Source of the DNA: Hydrogenophilales bacterium 16-64-40
GTDB lineage: Bacteria; Pseudomonadota; Gammaproteobacteria; Burkholderiales; Thiobacillaceae
DNA length: 64,000 nt
Direction of reading: 5' to 3'
Assembly (NCBI GenBank): GCA_002256995.1
Contig: NCGX01000003.1
Location: forward strand, 62,001 to 126,000
Under the pieces are notes generated by a model. The model saw only the letters and a list, made by a program, of their open reading frames with translations. It had not been told where the DNA came from and did no database searches. Shown piece after piece: positions 19,695-28,496 of the stretch. The stretch's first letter is position 1; each line of letters starts with the position of its first letter. The position numbers were made by a program, and so were the translations under genes.

Positions 19695-20651
19695 TCACAC
19701 CCGCGTGCTGCGCTTGGCGAGGTAGTACCACTCCTGTCCCGGCAGGGCGTTGGGGTTGGGAAAGACGATATAACCATCGCTGTCCGCCACCACGAGGGCG
19801 CCGTCATGTCGCGTGCCGATGACTTCGCCCGCGTGCACCCGGTCGAAGCTGGACCAGCCGCGCGCAAAGGCATCCGCTGCATGGACGCGGTCGACGACCT
19901 GGTACAGGCGCAACGCCTCGGTGTCGGCCACGGGGACCGGCGCGGGCACGTCGCACAGCCGCAGATGCGCGAGCGTGTTGCGGATCGCGCGGTAGGCCAC
20001 TGCGGGGGCGGCCGGGTCGTCGTGCTGGCCGCATTCAAGCGTGAGCGCGATGCCGCCCTGCGCGCGCATGTATTCGGTCGTGCCCACCCCGTAATACACG
20101 TCGGCCTCGCGTGACGACGCGCCTGCCGCCAGGCGGCGCGCGACGCCGGCGGCGTAGGTGTCGAGCCAGCCATCGACGAAGCGGCGCACGCCCAGTCGCA
20201 GCGCCAGCGCGGTTTCCTCCGCCGCACGCGCGAACGGCTCCAGCGCGCCGCGGTTGTCCTGCGGCCCCAGCATGACGAAAGGCTGGCCGGCGGTATGGAA
20301 CGAATGCAGGTCGAGCAGCACATCGTGCTGTGCCAAGAGCGGGCACAGCCAGTTGGCGATGCGGTCCTCATACTCGGCCGGCACGTCGGTCGGCACCAGG
20401 TTGCGGTTGAGATTGCGGTCGCCCATGCGCTGTTTGCGGGCGTAGGCCAGCGGGTTGGCGACCGGGACGAAAGTGAGGCTGCCGGCGGCGACGCCCAACT
20501 GGCCGGATTCGATCTCACCTATCACCCGGCGAATCGCCTGAGTGCCGCAGATTTCGTTGCCGTGTACCGCGCCCAGCACGATGAGGCGCGCGCCGGGCGC
20601 ATGCCCGGTAAACGAGACGGACTGGAAATGCAGCGAATCGAGTTCACTCAT
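19695..20651 (-). CDS. Succinylglutamate desuccinylase/aspartoacylase family protein
   Basis: 318-residue M14-type zinc hydrolase. Zinc ligands are in GAVHGNEICGT (His, Glu) and LLDLHSFHTAG (His), with the catalytic glutamate in LTLECGQHDD. The C-terminal barrel ends VVADSDGYIVFPNP. The start at ATG 20651 overlaps the stop of the TauE-like gene (ATGA); the much longer open frame to 21182 only reads antiphase through that neighbour. It is homologous in fold to the deacylase at 17155-18165, but the two share only motif-level similarity, so they are not a recent duplication. Confidence 0.85.
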   Translation of the reverse strand: MSELDSLHFQSVSFTGHAPGARLIVLGAVHGNEICGTQAIRRVIGEIESGQLGVAAGSLTFVPVANPLAYARKQRMGDRNLNRNLVPTDVPAEYEDRIANWLCPLLAQHDVLLDLHSFHTAGQPFVMLGPQDNRGALEPFARAAEETALALRLGVRRFVDGWLDTYAAGVARRLAAGASSREADVYYGVGTTEYMRAQGGIALTLECGQHDDPAAPAVAYRAIRNTLAHLRLCDVPAPVPVADTEALRLYQVVDRVHAADAFARGWSSFDRVHAGEVIGTRHDGALVVADSDGYIVFPNPNALPGQEWYYLAKRSTRV

Positions 20652-21397
20652 ATGGACAGGGCCTTGAATAACAATGACACGCTCGACACCAGCAACAATA
20701 CGCCAACCAGCCGCGCCATCTGCGCCGGAGTGATCCCGACATGCACGCGCCCGCCCAGGTAGAGCGCGCCCAGCACGAGCGGCAGCGCGGCAAAAAACGC
20801 GACCCACACCGAAGCCGTCATCAGCAGCCCGGCCACCAGAAAGCTGCCGATTCGCGTCAGGCCCTCGGTGAAGAATAACGCCGAGAAGGTCGCCCGCAGT
20901 TCGCTCTTGTCGCGGATGCGGTGGCTCAGGTAGATGACATAGGGCGGCCCGCCGGTGCCAAACAAGGCGCCCACGGTGCCGCCGGTGAGCGAGGCCGGCA
21001 CGGCCCAGCCGCGCGAGATCAGCTTGTCGCCGTGGAGGTTGAGGAGGCTGCGCATGGCGAAGACGAAGACAAACGCGGCCAGCGCAATCAGCATCGGTTC
21101 GGGCGGCAGATTGACCAGCAGGCTGGTGCCCAGGATCACGCCCACGATGCCGAACGGAATCAGCACACCGACTTCGTCCCACTTCACGCGCTTGAAATTG
21201 AAGCCGCCGATCACGATCGACGCGGTGAAATCGAGCAGCAGGATCAAGGGCACGACGAATTGCAGCGGCAGAAACAAGGCCAGCAAGGGCACCGAGATCA
21301 GCCCCGAGCCGAAGCCGGTGATGCCGCGGATGAAATAGGCCACCAGCAGGATGGCCGCCGCGCTTGCAACAGGGCCGGCGGCGATCTGCTCAATCAC
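20648..21397 (-). CDS. TauE/SafE family sulfite/organosulfonate-type permease
   Basis: 249-residue membrane protein with about eight helices and two TauE repeats, marked by FIRGITGFGSGLISVPLLAL and GALFGTGGPPYVIYL. The family exports sulfite, sulfoacetate or related organic anions; the substrate here cannot be told. The start is GTG 21397, overlapping the folB stop (GTGA), and its own stop overlaps the deacylase start, so folB, this gene and the deacylase are coupled. Confidence 0.86.
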   Translation of the reverse strand: MIEQIAAGPVASAAAILLVAYFIRGITGFGSGLISVPLLALFLPLQFVVPLILLLDFTASIVIGGFNFKRVKWDEVGVLIPFGIVGVILGTSLLVNLPPEPMLIALAAFVFVFAMRSLLNLHGDKLISRGWAVPASLTGGTVGALFGTGGPPYVIYLSHRIRDKSELRATFSALFFTEGLTRIGSFLVAGLLMTASVWVAFFAALPLVLGALYLGGRVHVGITPAQMARLVGVLLLVSSVSLLFKALSI

Positions 21398-21756
21398 AGG
21401 CGCGCGCCGCGCTCGATGGTGATCCCCAATTCCTTGATGCCTGGCACAATGGCGAACTTGGTGACCGACACCTTCACCCACGGCGCGCCGAACTCATCGC
21501 GCACGATCGCGGCCACGTGCTCGGCGACCGATTCGACCAGCGTGATCGGCTGCGGCGCATGGTGCAGATAGTCCTTTACCCGCGTGGCCACCGCACCGTA
21601 ATCGATGGTGTCGGCGACGTTATCGGTGCCGCCGGCCTTGCTGTCAGGCAGCCCGATCTCCAGATCGAGCCGCACCGGCTGCGGCACTTTGCGTTCCCAC
21701 TCGTATATGCCGATAATCAGTTCGAGACGAAAGTCCCGCAGAAATAGAATATCCAT
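21394..21756 (-). CDS. folB: Dihydroneopterin aldolase
   Basis: Folate pathway enzyme cleaving dihydroneopterin to 6-hydroxymethyl-dihydropterin. 120 residues with the family start MDILFLRDFRLELIIGIYEWE, VADTIDYGAVATRV and LVESVAEHVAAIV (catalytic region). Divergent from plsY across a 59-bp gap, a pairing common in proteobacteria. Confidence 0.95.
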   Translation of the reverse strand: MDILFLRDFRLELIIGIYEWERKVPQPVRLDLEIGLPDSKAGGTDNVADTIDYGAVATRVKDYLHHAPQPITLVESVAEHVAAIVRDEFGAPWVKVSVTKFAIVPGIKELGITIERGARL

Positions 21757-21815
21757 TATTTATCCACGGCGCGGCCCCAAGGCCACCTCAAACCCGCTAT
21801 TTTACTGACTTCACT

Positions 21816-22418
21816 ATGATCACGCTGCTGTTTGTTGCTGCCGCCTATCTGCTGGGCTCGTTGTCGTTTGCCGTCATCGTCAGCCGCGCCATGCACCTGC
21901 CCGACCCACGCGAATACGGATCGGGCAACCCCGGTGCCACCAACATGCTGCGCAGCGGACGCAAGACGGCTGCCGTGCTGACGCTGCTCGGCGACGCGTT
22001 GAAAGGCTGGGTGGCGGTGGTACTGGCGCGTGCGCTGGCGCCGCAGTTCGGTCTCGACGACGGCATCGTGCTGCTGTGCGCGCTGGCCGTGTTCATCGGC
22101 CACCTGTACCCGGTGTTTTTCGGCTTCAAGGGCGGCAAGGGCGTCGCCACCGCGCTCGGCGTGCTGGTCGGCCTCAATCCCTGGCTCGGGCTGGCGTGTT
22201 TGCTGACCTGGCTGTTGATGGCCGGGGTGTTCCGCATTTCCTCGCTCGCCGCCGTGACCACCGCGGTGCTCGCCCCGGTCTACGCCGGGCTGCTGATGGG
22301 CTGGGAACGCACCGCGATTGCCGTGCTGGTGATCGCGCTGCTGCTGGTCTATCGTCATAAGCGCAACCTCATCAAACTGGTCAACGGCGAGGAAGGACGC
22401 ATCGGCGTCCGTTCCTGA
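21816..22418 (+). CDS. plsY: Acyl-phosphate glycerol-3-phosphate acyltransferase
   Basis: Integral membrane enzyme that makes lysophosphatidic acid from acyl-phosphate and glycerol 3-phosphate. 200 residues, five to six helices. The three PlsY motifs are visible: YLLGSLSFAVIVSR, YGSGNPGATNMLRSG and KGGKGVATALGVL. ATG at 21816. Confidence 0.95.
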   Translation: MITLLFVAAAYLLGSLSFAVIVSRAMHLPDPREYGSGNPGATNMLRSGRKTAAVLTLLGDALKGWVAVVLARALAPQFGLDDGIVLLCALAVFIGHLYPVFFGFKGGKGVATALGVLVGLNPWLGLACLLTWLLMAGVFRISSLAAVTTAVLAPVYAGLLMGWERTAIAVLVIALLLVYRHKRNLIKLVNGEEGRIGVRS

Positions 22419-22434
22419 CCCGGCCCCACGAAAT

Positions 22435-23235
22435 ATGGCCCTGTTCGACAAAACCATCGAGCACGCAAAGGACAGCCTCGCCGAGGTGTCGCGCGAGGCG
22501 ATCGACCGCGCCAGCGAGCGGCTGTCGGATGTCGTGAAGGACGGCGTCCTGCAGGCCGGCACCGAACTGAAGGATGTCATCTGGCGCGCCAGCCAGGAAA
22601 TCGACACCAAACTCGACAAGATTTCCGAGGAACTGCACGCGCAGCGCCAGTTCACCAAGGACGATGTGCGCGAAATGGTCGATTATGCGGGGGAAAGATT
22701 CGGCACCGTGCTGGACGCGCGCATCGTCCACGCCAAATCGGAAATCTCGGCGCTGGTGCAGGAAAAGGTCGAGTACTTCAAGCGCGAGATCGACAGCTTC
22801 TTCATCGAGCGGCAGCGCGACCTCGCGCGCGAGCGGCGGCGGCTGTTCATCAACGTCGCCATCGCCATCCTGGCGTCGCTTTCGCTCGGCTTCGTGTCCT
22901 GGCTGTACCACCAGTATCTGGGCGGCGGAATCGACGTGTTCGCCCTCTTTCGCATCGTGTTCGCCTCGCTGATGGGGGGCTATGCGGCCTACCTCGCGGT
23001 CAAGCTGCTGCGGCGCTGGCTGTTGATGTCGGAACACAAGAAGGACGCGCTATTTCTGGCCAGCCGCTACTGGGGCGTGCTGCGGCCGGAAAGCATTTTT
23101 GGCACACTTGTTCTGGTCTGCCTGATGGCGGTGCTGATCGGATTTTTACTGTTTCCGGAACAGATCGCGCAACTCACCGGCAGCGAAAAATGGCTCAAGG
23201 CCTTGCGCGAGGCCTACCCGATCTTTCAGCCTTGA
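22435..23235 (+). CDS. Coiled-coil membrane protein of unknown function
   Basis: 266 residues with no family I recognise. The first 140 residues are highly charged and heptad-like (EHAKDSLAEVSREAIDRASE, DTKLDKISEELHAQRQFTKD), predicting a long coiled coil. Three hydrophobic segments follow: about residues 142-163 (FINVAIAILASLSLGFVSWL), 170-192 and 222-243. A plausible topology is a cytoplasmic coiled coil anchored in the inner membrane. It starts 16 bp after plsY, so it may be cotranscribed, and it converges on tsaD. Confidence 0.7.
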   Translation: MALFDKTIEHAKDSLAEVSREAIDRASERLSDVVKDGVLQAGTELKDVIWRASQEIDTKLDKISEELHAQRQFTKDDVREMVDYAGERFGTVLDARIVHAKSEISALVQEKVEYFKREIDSFFIERQRDLARERRRLFINVAIAILASLSLGFVSWLYHQYLGGGIDVFALFRIVFASLMGGYAAYLAVKLLRRWLLMSEHKKDALFLASRYWGVLRPESIFGTLVLVCLMAVLIGFLLFPEQIAQLTGSEKWLKALREAYPIFQP

Positions 23236-23257
23236 ATCGGCGTGACCTGGCGGCCCG

Positions 23258-24271
23258 TCACACGGCGTCGAGCGTCGCCAGTTCCCAGCGCGGCTTGACC
23301 GCAAACGTCAGATCCGGCGTCGAACTCGCCTGCGTCACCAGCCGCTGCGCGCCGGCGTAGGCGATCATCGCGCCGTTGTCGGTGCAGAACTCCAGCCGCG
23401 GGTAGAACACGCTGATGCCGCGCGCCGCCGCCTCGCGCGTGAGCCGCTCGCGCAAGTGCGTGTTGGCGCCGACGCCGCCCGCCACCACCAGCCGCGTCGC
23501 GCCGCTGTGCGCACAGGCCGCCAGGCTTTTTTTCACCAGCACCTCCACCGCCGCGGCCTGGAACGCCGCCGCGATGTCCGCCGCCTCGCCCAGCCCGACC
23601 TTGCGCACCAGCGTCAACACCGCGGTCTTGAGGCCGGAAAAGCTGAAATCGAAGTCGCCCGAATTCAGCATCGGCCGCGGCAGGCTGAAGCGGCCGGCGT
23701 CGCCGGTGGCCGCCAGCGCCGACAGCGCGGGGCCGCCCGGATAGCCCAGCCCCAGCAGCTGGGCGGTCTTGTCGAAGGCCTCGCCCGCCGCGTCGTCGAG
23801 CGTCTCGCCCAGCAGGGTGTAGCGGCCGACGCCGGACACCAGCATCAGCTGGGTGTGCCCGCCCGACACCAGCAGGGCGACGAACGGGAATTCCGGCGGG
23901 GTATCGGAAATCAGCGGCGACAGCATGTGGCCTTCCAGGTGATGCACCCCGACCGCGGGGATATCCAGCGCAAACGCCAGCGCGCGCGCCATCCCGGCGC
24001 CCACCAGCAGGGCGCCGGCGAGCCCGGGCCCCTGCGTGTAAGCAATGCCATCGATATCGGCAAGAGTGCGGCCGCTCTCGGCCAGCACCTGGCGGGTCAA
24101 GGGCAACACCCGGCGGATGTGGTCGCGCGACGCCAGTTCCGGCACCACCCCGCCGTACGCGTTGTGCATCGCGATCTGCGAATACAGCGCATGCGCCAGC
24201 AAGCCGTGCGCGCTGTCATACAGCGCGACACCGGTTTCATCGCAGGAGGATTCGACACCAAGCACCAGCAT
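23258..24271 (-). CDS. tsaD: tRNA N6-adenosine threonylcarbamoyltransferase
   Basis: Catalytic subunit of the t6A-37 tRNA modification complex with TsaB, TsaE and TsaC product. 337 residues. The ASKHA fold is marked by [12 protein letters not shown], the metal-binding [20 protein letters not shown], and [18 protein letters not shown] at 24271. The 172-bp gap to the next plus-strand gene contains a TCGCCC-GATT-GGGCGA inverted repeat at 24322-24337 and a -10-like TAAAAT at 24372-24377. Confidence 0.97.
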   Translation of the reverse strand: MLVLGVESSCDETGVALYDSAHGLLAHALYSQIAMHNAYGGVVPELASRDHIRRVLPLTRQVLAESGRTLADIDGIAYTQGPGLAGALLVGAGMARALAFALDIPAVGVHHLEGHMLSPLISDTPPEFPFVALLVSGGHTQLMLVSGVGRYTLLGETLDDAAGEAFDKTAQLLGLGYPGGPALSALAATGDAGRFSLPRPMLNSGDFDFSFSGLKTAVLTLVRKVGLGEAADIAAAFQAAAVEVLVKKSLAACAHSGATRLVVAGGVGANTHLRERLTREAAARGISVFYPRLEFCTDNGAMIAYAGAQRLVTQASSTPDLTFAVKPRWELATLDAV

Positions 24272-24443
24272 AATCGGGGACAGTCAGACCAAAACATGCG
24301 CATGATAGCGCGGCCAGCCAATCGCCCGATTGGGCGACGAGGAATTCGGGCACCCGCATGCGCTTGTTTGGTAAAATCGCCGGTCGTTTCAGTTTATGCG
24401 GACGGGGCATTTCGCCGTGCTGCCACCATCCAAGGAAAGTCCC

Positions 24444-25787
24444 ATGTCGCACGATTCCATGCTGCCCCGCCCTGCCGAACGCTGCTGCGACGTCCTGGTG
24501 ATCGGCGGCGGCCCGGCCGGCTCGACCGCCGCCACCCTGCTGGCGGAAAAGGGCCACCGGGTCACGTTGCTGGAGAAGGCGCACCACCCGCGCTTCCACA
24601 TCGGCGAATCGCTGCTGCCGGCCAACCTGCCGCTGTTCGAGAAGCTGGGCGTGGGCGCCGAAATCGCGGCCATCGGCATGCAGAAGTGGGGGGCGGAATT
24701 CGTCTCCCCCTGGCACGAACACCGCCAGACCTTCGAGTTCGCCGACGCCTGGGACAAGTCGATGCCGCTCGCCTACCAGGTGCGCCGCTCCGAGTTCGAC
24801 GAAATCCTGATCCGCAACGCCGCGCGCAAAGGCGCCGACGTCATCGAAGGCTGCCGCGTGCGCGAGGTGGAATTCCTGCCGAACGATGCAGGCGCCCTCG
24901 TGCGGGCCGAACACGACGACGGCCGCAGCGAGACCTGGCAATGCCGCTTCCTCGTCGATGCCTCCGGCCGCGACACCTTCCTCGGCAACCGCTTCAAGGC
25001 CAAGCAGCGCAACCCCAAACACAACAGTTCCGCGCTCTACGGCCACTTCAGCGGCGCCCAGCGCAACACGGGCAACAAGGAAGGCCACATCAGCCTGTTC
25101 TGGTTCGAGCATGGCTGGTTCTGGTTCATCCCCCTTGCCGACGGCGCCACCAGCGTCGGTGCGGTGATCTGGCCCACCTGCCTGAAAACCCGACGGACAC
25201 CGGTGCGCGAGTTCTTCCTCGACCTCATTGCCACCTGTCCTGCCCTGGCCGCGCGGCTGAAGGACGCCGAACTCGTCTCGGAGGTGGACGCCACCGGCAA
25301 CTTTTCTTACAGCTGCGACCGCAGCCACGGCGCCGGCTACCTGCTGCTGGGCGACGCCTACGCCTTCATCGATCCTGTCTTTTCGTCCGGCGTCATGCTG
25401 GCGATGAACAGCGCCTTCGCCGGCGCCGAGGCGGTCGACACCTGCCTGCGCCAGCCGGACCAGGCGGCGCAGGCGCTCAAGCGTTTCGATCAGGCAGTGA
25501 AGCACGGGCCGAAGGAATTCTCCTGGTTCATCTACCGCATCACCAATCCCACCATGCGCGACCTGTTCATGTCGCCGCGCAACTACTTCCGGGTCAGGGA
25601 GGCGCTGCTGTCGGTGCTGGCCGGCGACATCTTCGGCAAGACGCCCATCTGGCGTTCGCTGCTGGTGTTCAAGGCGATCTATCACCTCACCTCGCTGGCC
25701 AACCTGCAGCGCACGGTGACGGCCTGGAAGCGCCGCAAGCTCAATATCCGCCCCCTGGACGAAGTAGAAGAGGCCGGCGCCCGATGA
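24444..25787 (+). CDS. FAD-dependent halogenase-like oxidoreductase (aryl-polyene cluster)
   Basis: 447-residue flavoprotein. The N-terminal Rossmann motif is VIGGGPAGST (19-28), followed by HIGESLLPANLPLFEKLG, a lysine (K81, QKWGAEF) at the position of the halogenase catalytic lysine, and the halogenase-type WFWFIP motif (225-230). Relatives are annotated as tryptophan halogenases and occur in xanthomonadin and flexirubin clusters. Halogenation of an aryl head group is therefore plausible but unproven; a hydroxylating monooxygenase remains possible. ATG 24444 has AAGGAAAG upstream. It is the first gene of a six-gene coupled unit, and its stop overlaps the chorismatase start. Confidence 0.83.
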   Translation: MSHDSMLPRPAERCCDVLVIGGGPAGSTAATLLAEKGHRVTLLEKAHHPRFHIGESLLPANLPLFEKLGVGAEIAAIGMQKWGAEFVSPWHEHRQTFEFADAWDKSMPLAYQVRRSEFDEILIRNAARKGADVIEGCRVREVEFLPNDAGALVRAEHDDGRSETWQCRFLVDASGRDTFLGNRFKAKQRNPKHNSSALYGHFSGAQRNTGNKEGHISLFWFEHGWFWFIPLADGATSVGAVIWPTCLKTRRTPVREFFLDLIATCPALAARLKDAELVSEVDATGNFSYSCDRSHGAGYLLLGDAYAFIDPVFSSGVMLAMNSAFAGAEAVDTCLRQPDQAAQALKRFDQAVKHGPKEFSWFIYRITNPTMRDLFMSPRNYFRVREALLSVLAGDIFGKTPIWRSLLVFKAIYHLTSLANLQRTVTAWKRRKLNIRPLDEVEEAGAR

Positions 25788-26863
25788 TGCCTGCGGAAGC
25801 GATTCTGCGGCTGGAGGTCCTGCCCGCGTCTCAGCTGTCCCGCCTGGCCGGGCAGGACAGCGTGCTGGGCGGCGCCTGCTTTTCCCATCCTGCCCGCTCG
25901 CTCGACGCGGGGGAGCTGCCGTTTCTGGCCGTGGACATGAGCCTGCCGGCCGGGGAGGAGGCGATCTGTGAAGTCTGGCATAGCCGCGAACCCCTGGCGT
26001 CCGGCCGGCACGGCCCCATCCGCTACCGTCAGGGCGAAACGCTGCTGTTCGGTTGCATCAGCCTGGACGAAACCGCGCCGCAGGATGCGCGTTCGCCGCT
26101 GCAGGCCACCACGGAGGCCGCCTACCAGGCCATCTTCGAGCTGCTGGAACTTCGCGGCTTTCATAGCGTCTTGCGTTTCTGGAACTACTTCCCCGAGATC
26201 AACCGGGAAAGCCATGCCGTGGAGCGCTACCGCCAGTTCAACATCGGCCGCCAGGATGCCTTCCTCGCCCACGGCCGCTCGGTCGTCGACAAGGTGCCCG
26301 CCGCCTGCGCCCTCGGCTCCGGCGGCGGCGGCCTCCACGTTGCCTTCCTGGCGACGCGCGCAAACGTGATCGGCGTCGAAAACCCGCGCCAGCTCAGCGC
26401 CTACCATTACCCCAGCCAATACGGCCCGCGCAGTCCGACCTTCGCGCGCGCCGGGCGGGTCAGGCTCGGCGGACGCGACATGCTGTTCATCTCCGGCACC
26501 GCCAGCATCGTCGGCCACCAGACCCTGCACCACGGCGATGTGGCGGCACAGACGCGGGAATGCCTGCACAACATCGCGGCCATCGTCGCCGAGGCCAACC
26601 GCCAGGCGCCGGGCGCCGGCTTCCGCCTCGACCAGCTGGCCTACAAGATCTATGTCCGTCATGCCGAGGACCTGGCCACGGTCCGCCGCGAAATGGCGCA
26701 ATTCATCGGCGCCCCGGTGTCGGCGGTGTTCCTGCAGGCCGACGTGTGCCGCGCGGAACTGCTGGTCGAAATCGAGGCCTCGGGCGGCCATGCCATCGGC
26801 CCTGGCTGGACGGATATTTCAACGGGGAACACGCCATGTCTGACTACCGTCGCCTTAGCCTGA
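25784..26863 (+). CDS. XanB2-like chorismatase (hydroxybenzoate-forming)
   Basis: 359 residues matching the FkbO/Hyg5/XanB2 chorismatase family, which converts chorismate to 3- or 4-hydroxybenzoate or a dihydrodiol plus pyruvate. Visible family segments are LRFWNYFPEIN, YRQFNIGRQDAF, GSGGGGLHVAFLATR, QLSAYHYPSQYGPRSP and FISGTASIVGHQTLHHGD. In Xanthomonas, XanB2 supplies 3-hydroxybenzoate as the xanthomonadin starter, which fits the polyene genes nearby. ATG 25784 overlaps the previous stop. An upstream open frame reaching back to 23456 is antisense to tsaD and not coding. Confidence 0.88.
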   Translation: MMPAEAILRLEVLPASQLSRLAGQDSVLGGACFSHPARSLDAGELPFLAVDMSLPAGEEAICEVWHSREPLASGRHGPIRYRQGETLLFGCISLDETAPQDARSPLQATTEAAYQAIFELLELRGFHSVLRFWNYFPEINRESHAVERYRQFNIGRQDAFLAHGRSVVDKVPAACALGSGGGGLHVAFLATRANVIGVENPRQLSAYHYPSQYGPRSPTFARAGRVRLGGRDMLFISGTASIVGHQTLHHGDVAAQTRECLHNIAAIVAEANRQAPGAGFRLDQLAYKIYVRHAEDLATVRREMAQFIGAPVSAVFLQADVCRAELLVEIEASGGHAIGPGWTDISTGNTPCLTTVALA

Positions 26864-27672
26864 CCGCGCTGCTGTTCGCCTGCTGCGCCGGCCACGCCTT
26901 CGCCGCTGAAAAACCCCTGTGGGAACTGGGCGCCGGCATCAGCGCCCTGTCCTTGCCGGACTATCGCGGTTCGGACCAGGCCAGCGTCTACGCCATTCCG
27001 TTTCCCTATCTCATCTATCGCGGCGAGTTTCTCAAGGCGGACCGGCACGGCATTCGCGGCACCTTCTTCGGCACCGACCGCATCGAACTCAATCTCAGTC
27101 TCGGCGCCTCGCTGCCGGTGAACAGCGACGACAACCGGGCGCGCCAGGGCATGCCCGACCTGCAGCCGACGGTGGAACTCGGCCCCTCGCTCGACCTCAA
27201 CCTGTGGCGCACCGCCGACCGGCGCACCCGGCTGGATCTGCGCCTGCCGGTCCGCACCGCCGTCACCGTAACAGGGGGGATGGACGACATCGGCTGGGTG
27301 TTTTCGCCGCGCCTCAACCTCGACATCACCGATGTCGCAGGGCTTGCCGGCTGGAACATGGGACTGCTCGCCGGCCCCATGTATGGCTCGGAACGCAACC
27401 ACGACTACTTCTATACGGTGGCGCCGCAATACGCCACCGCCGGCCGCCCGGCGTTCGACGCCAAGGGGGGCTACGCCGGCAGCCAGTTCATGATGTCGGT
27501 GTCGAAGCGCTACCCGAAATACTGGCTGGGCGCCTTTGCCCGCTGGGACAGCCTCAAGGGGGCCGCCTTCGCCGACAGCCCGCTGGTCAAAAGTGAAAAT
27601 TACTTTGCCGCCGGCGTCGGCATCGCCTGGATCCTCGGCGAGTCGTCCACCCATGTCGAGGCCGTCGAGTGA
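26836..27672 (+). CDS. MipA/OmpV family outer-membrane protein
   Basis: 278 residues with a signal peptide (LTALLFACCAGHAFA, cleaved before AEKPLWELG) and a beta-barrel-like C-terminus ending in AAGVGIAWIL. The MipA/OmpV pattern is seen in LPDYRGSDQASVYAIPFPYLIYRG. Family roles are outer-membrane permeability or scaffolding. Its start overlaps the chorismatase 3' end by 28 bp, with GGGGAAC as the ribosome binding site. Presence in a pigment cluster suggests a role at the outer membrane, where aryl polyenes reside (inference). Confidence 0.85.
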   Translation: MSDYRRLSLTALLFACCAGHAFAAEKPLWELGAGISALSLPDYRGSDQASVYAIPFPYLIYRGEFLKADRHGIRGTFFGTDRIELNLSLGASLPVNSDDNRARQGMPDLQPTVELGPSLDLNLWRTADRRTRLDLRLPVRTAVTVTGGMDDIGWVFSPRLNLDITDVAGLAGWNMGLLAGPMYGSERNHDYFYTVAPQYATAGRPAFDAKGGYAGSQFMMSVSKRYPKYWLGAFARWDSLKGAAFADSPLVKSENYFAAGVGIAWILGESSTHVEAVE

Positions 27673-28496
27673 ACGCACACCTGGCTTCGCTGCCCAGCCT
27701 GCCCCGGCGCTGGCTGCATCGGCTCTACGAATATTTCGCGCTGTGGTTCGGCCTGGCGCTGCTCGGCGCGATTTCGCTGACCTGGACGCTGCTCGCCGTG
27801 CCCCTCTATTACGTCCTGCCGAAGCGCTGGGCCGTCCCGCTCGGGCGCTGGGCCAGCACCACCGGCTTCAGGATTTATCTCGGCGCGCTGTCCCTCATCG
27901 GCGCCTGCCGCTTCGACCTGTCCGCGCTCGATTCGCTGCGCGATGAAGGCCCGATGATCGTCGCACCCAACCACCCCTGTCTGCTCGATGCCCTGATGGT
28001 CATCTCGCGCCTGCCCAACATGGCCTGCATCATGAAGGTCGACATCGTCGACAACGTCTTTCTCGGCGCAGGTGCCCGTCTGGCGGGCTACATCCGCAAC
28101 GACGCGCAATTGAGCATGATCAGGCAGTCCGTCGCCGAGCTGAAAAGCGGCAGCCAGCTGCTGATCTTCCCCGAAGGCACCCGCACCACCCGCTGGCCGG
28201 TCAACGCCTGCAAGGGCACCGCCGCGCTCATCGCGAGCCGGGCGCGGGTGCCGATCCAGACCGTGTTCATCGAGACCGATTCGGCCTACCTCGGCAAGGG
28301 CTGGCCGCTGTTCCGCCGCCCGCCGATGCCGATCACCTATCGCATCCGCCTCGGCCGCCGCTTCGCGCCGCAGGAAAAGGCCGGAACCTTCACTGAAGAC
28401 CTCGAGCGCTACTTCATCGATGAGCTGCACGATGCCCCGCACTTCCTGCCGCCCGACGCCCCGCAGGCCGCCGAATCCCGTGCGGCCCGGCTCTGA
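27669..28496 (+). CDS. 1-acyl-glycerol-3-phosphate-type acyltransferase (PlsC-like)
   Basis: 275 residues. An N-terminal membrane anchor (about residues 18-45) precedes the PlsC domain with NHPCLLDA (HxxxxD catalytic motif) and IFPEGTRTT (motif III). In aryl-polyene clusters such acyltransferases are thought to load the polyene onto a lipid or sugar acceptor. The GTG start overlaps the preceding stop (GTGA), and its own stop overlaps the next start. Confidence 0.87.
   Translation: MNAHLASLPSLPRRWLHRLYEYFALWFGLALLGAISLTWTLLAVPLYYVLPKRWAVPLGRWASTTGFRIYLGALSLIGACRFDLSALDSLRDEGPMIVAPNHPCLLDALMVISRLPNMACIMKVDIVDNVFLGAGARLAGYIRNDAQLSMIRQSVAELKSGSQLLIFPEGTRTTRWPVNACKGTAALIASRARVPIQTVFIETDSAYLGKGWPLFRRPPMPITYRIRLGRRFAPQEKAGTFTEDLERYFIDELHDAPHFLPPDAPQAAESRAARL

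Noticed and set aside
23456-26863. 1135-codon plus-strand open frame upstream of and including the chorismatase
   Set aside because: Only the part from 25784 is coding; the rest runs antisense to tsaD and antiphase through the halogenase-like gene.
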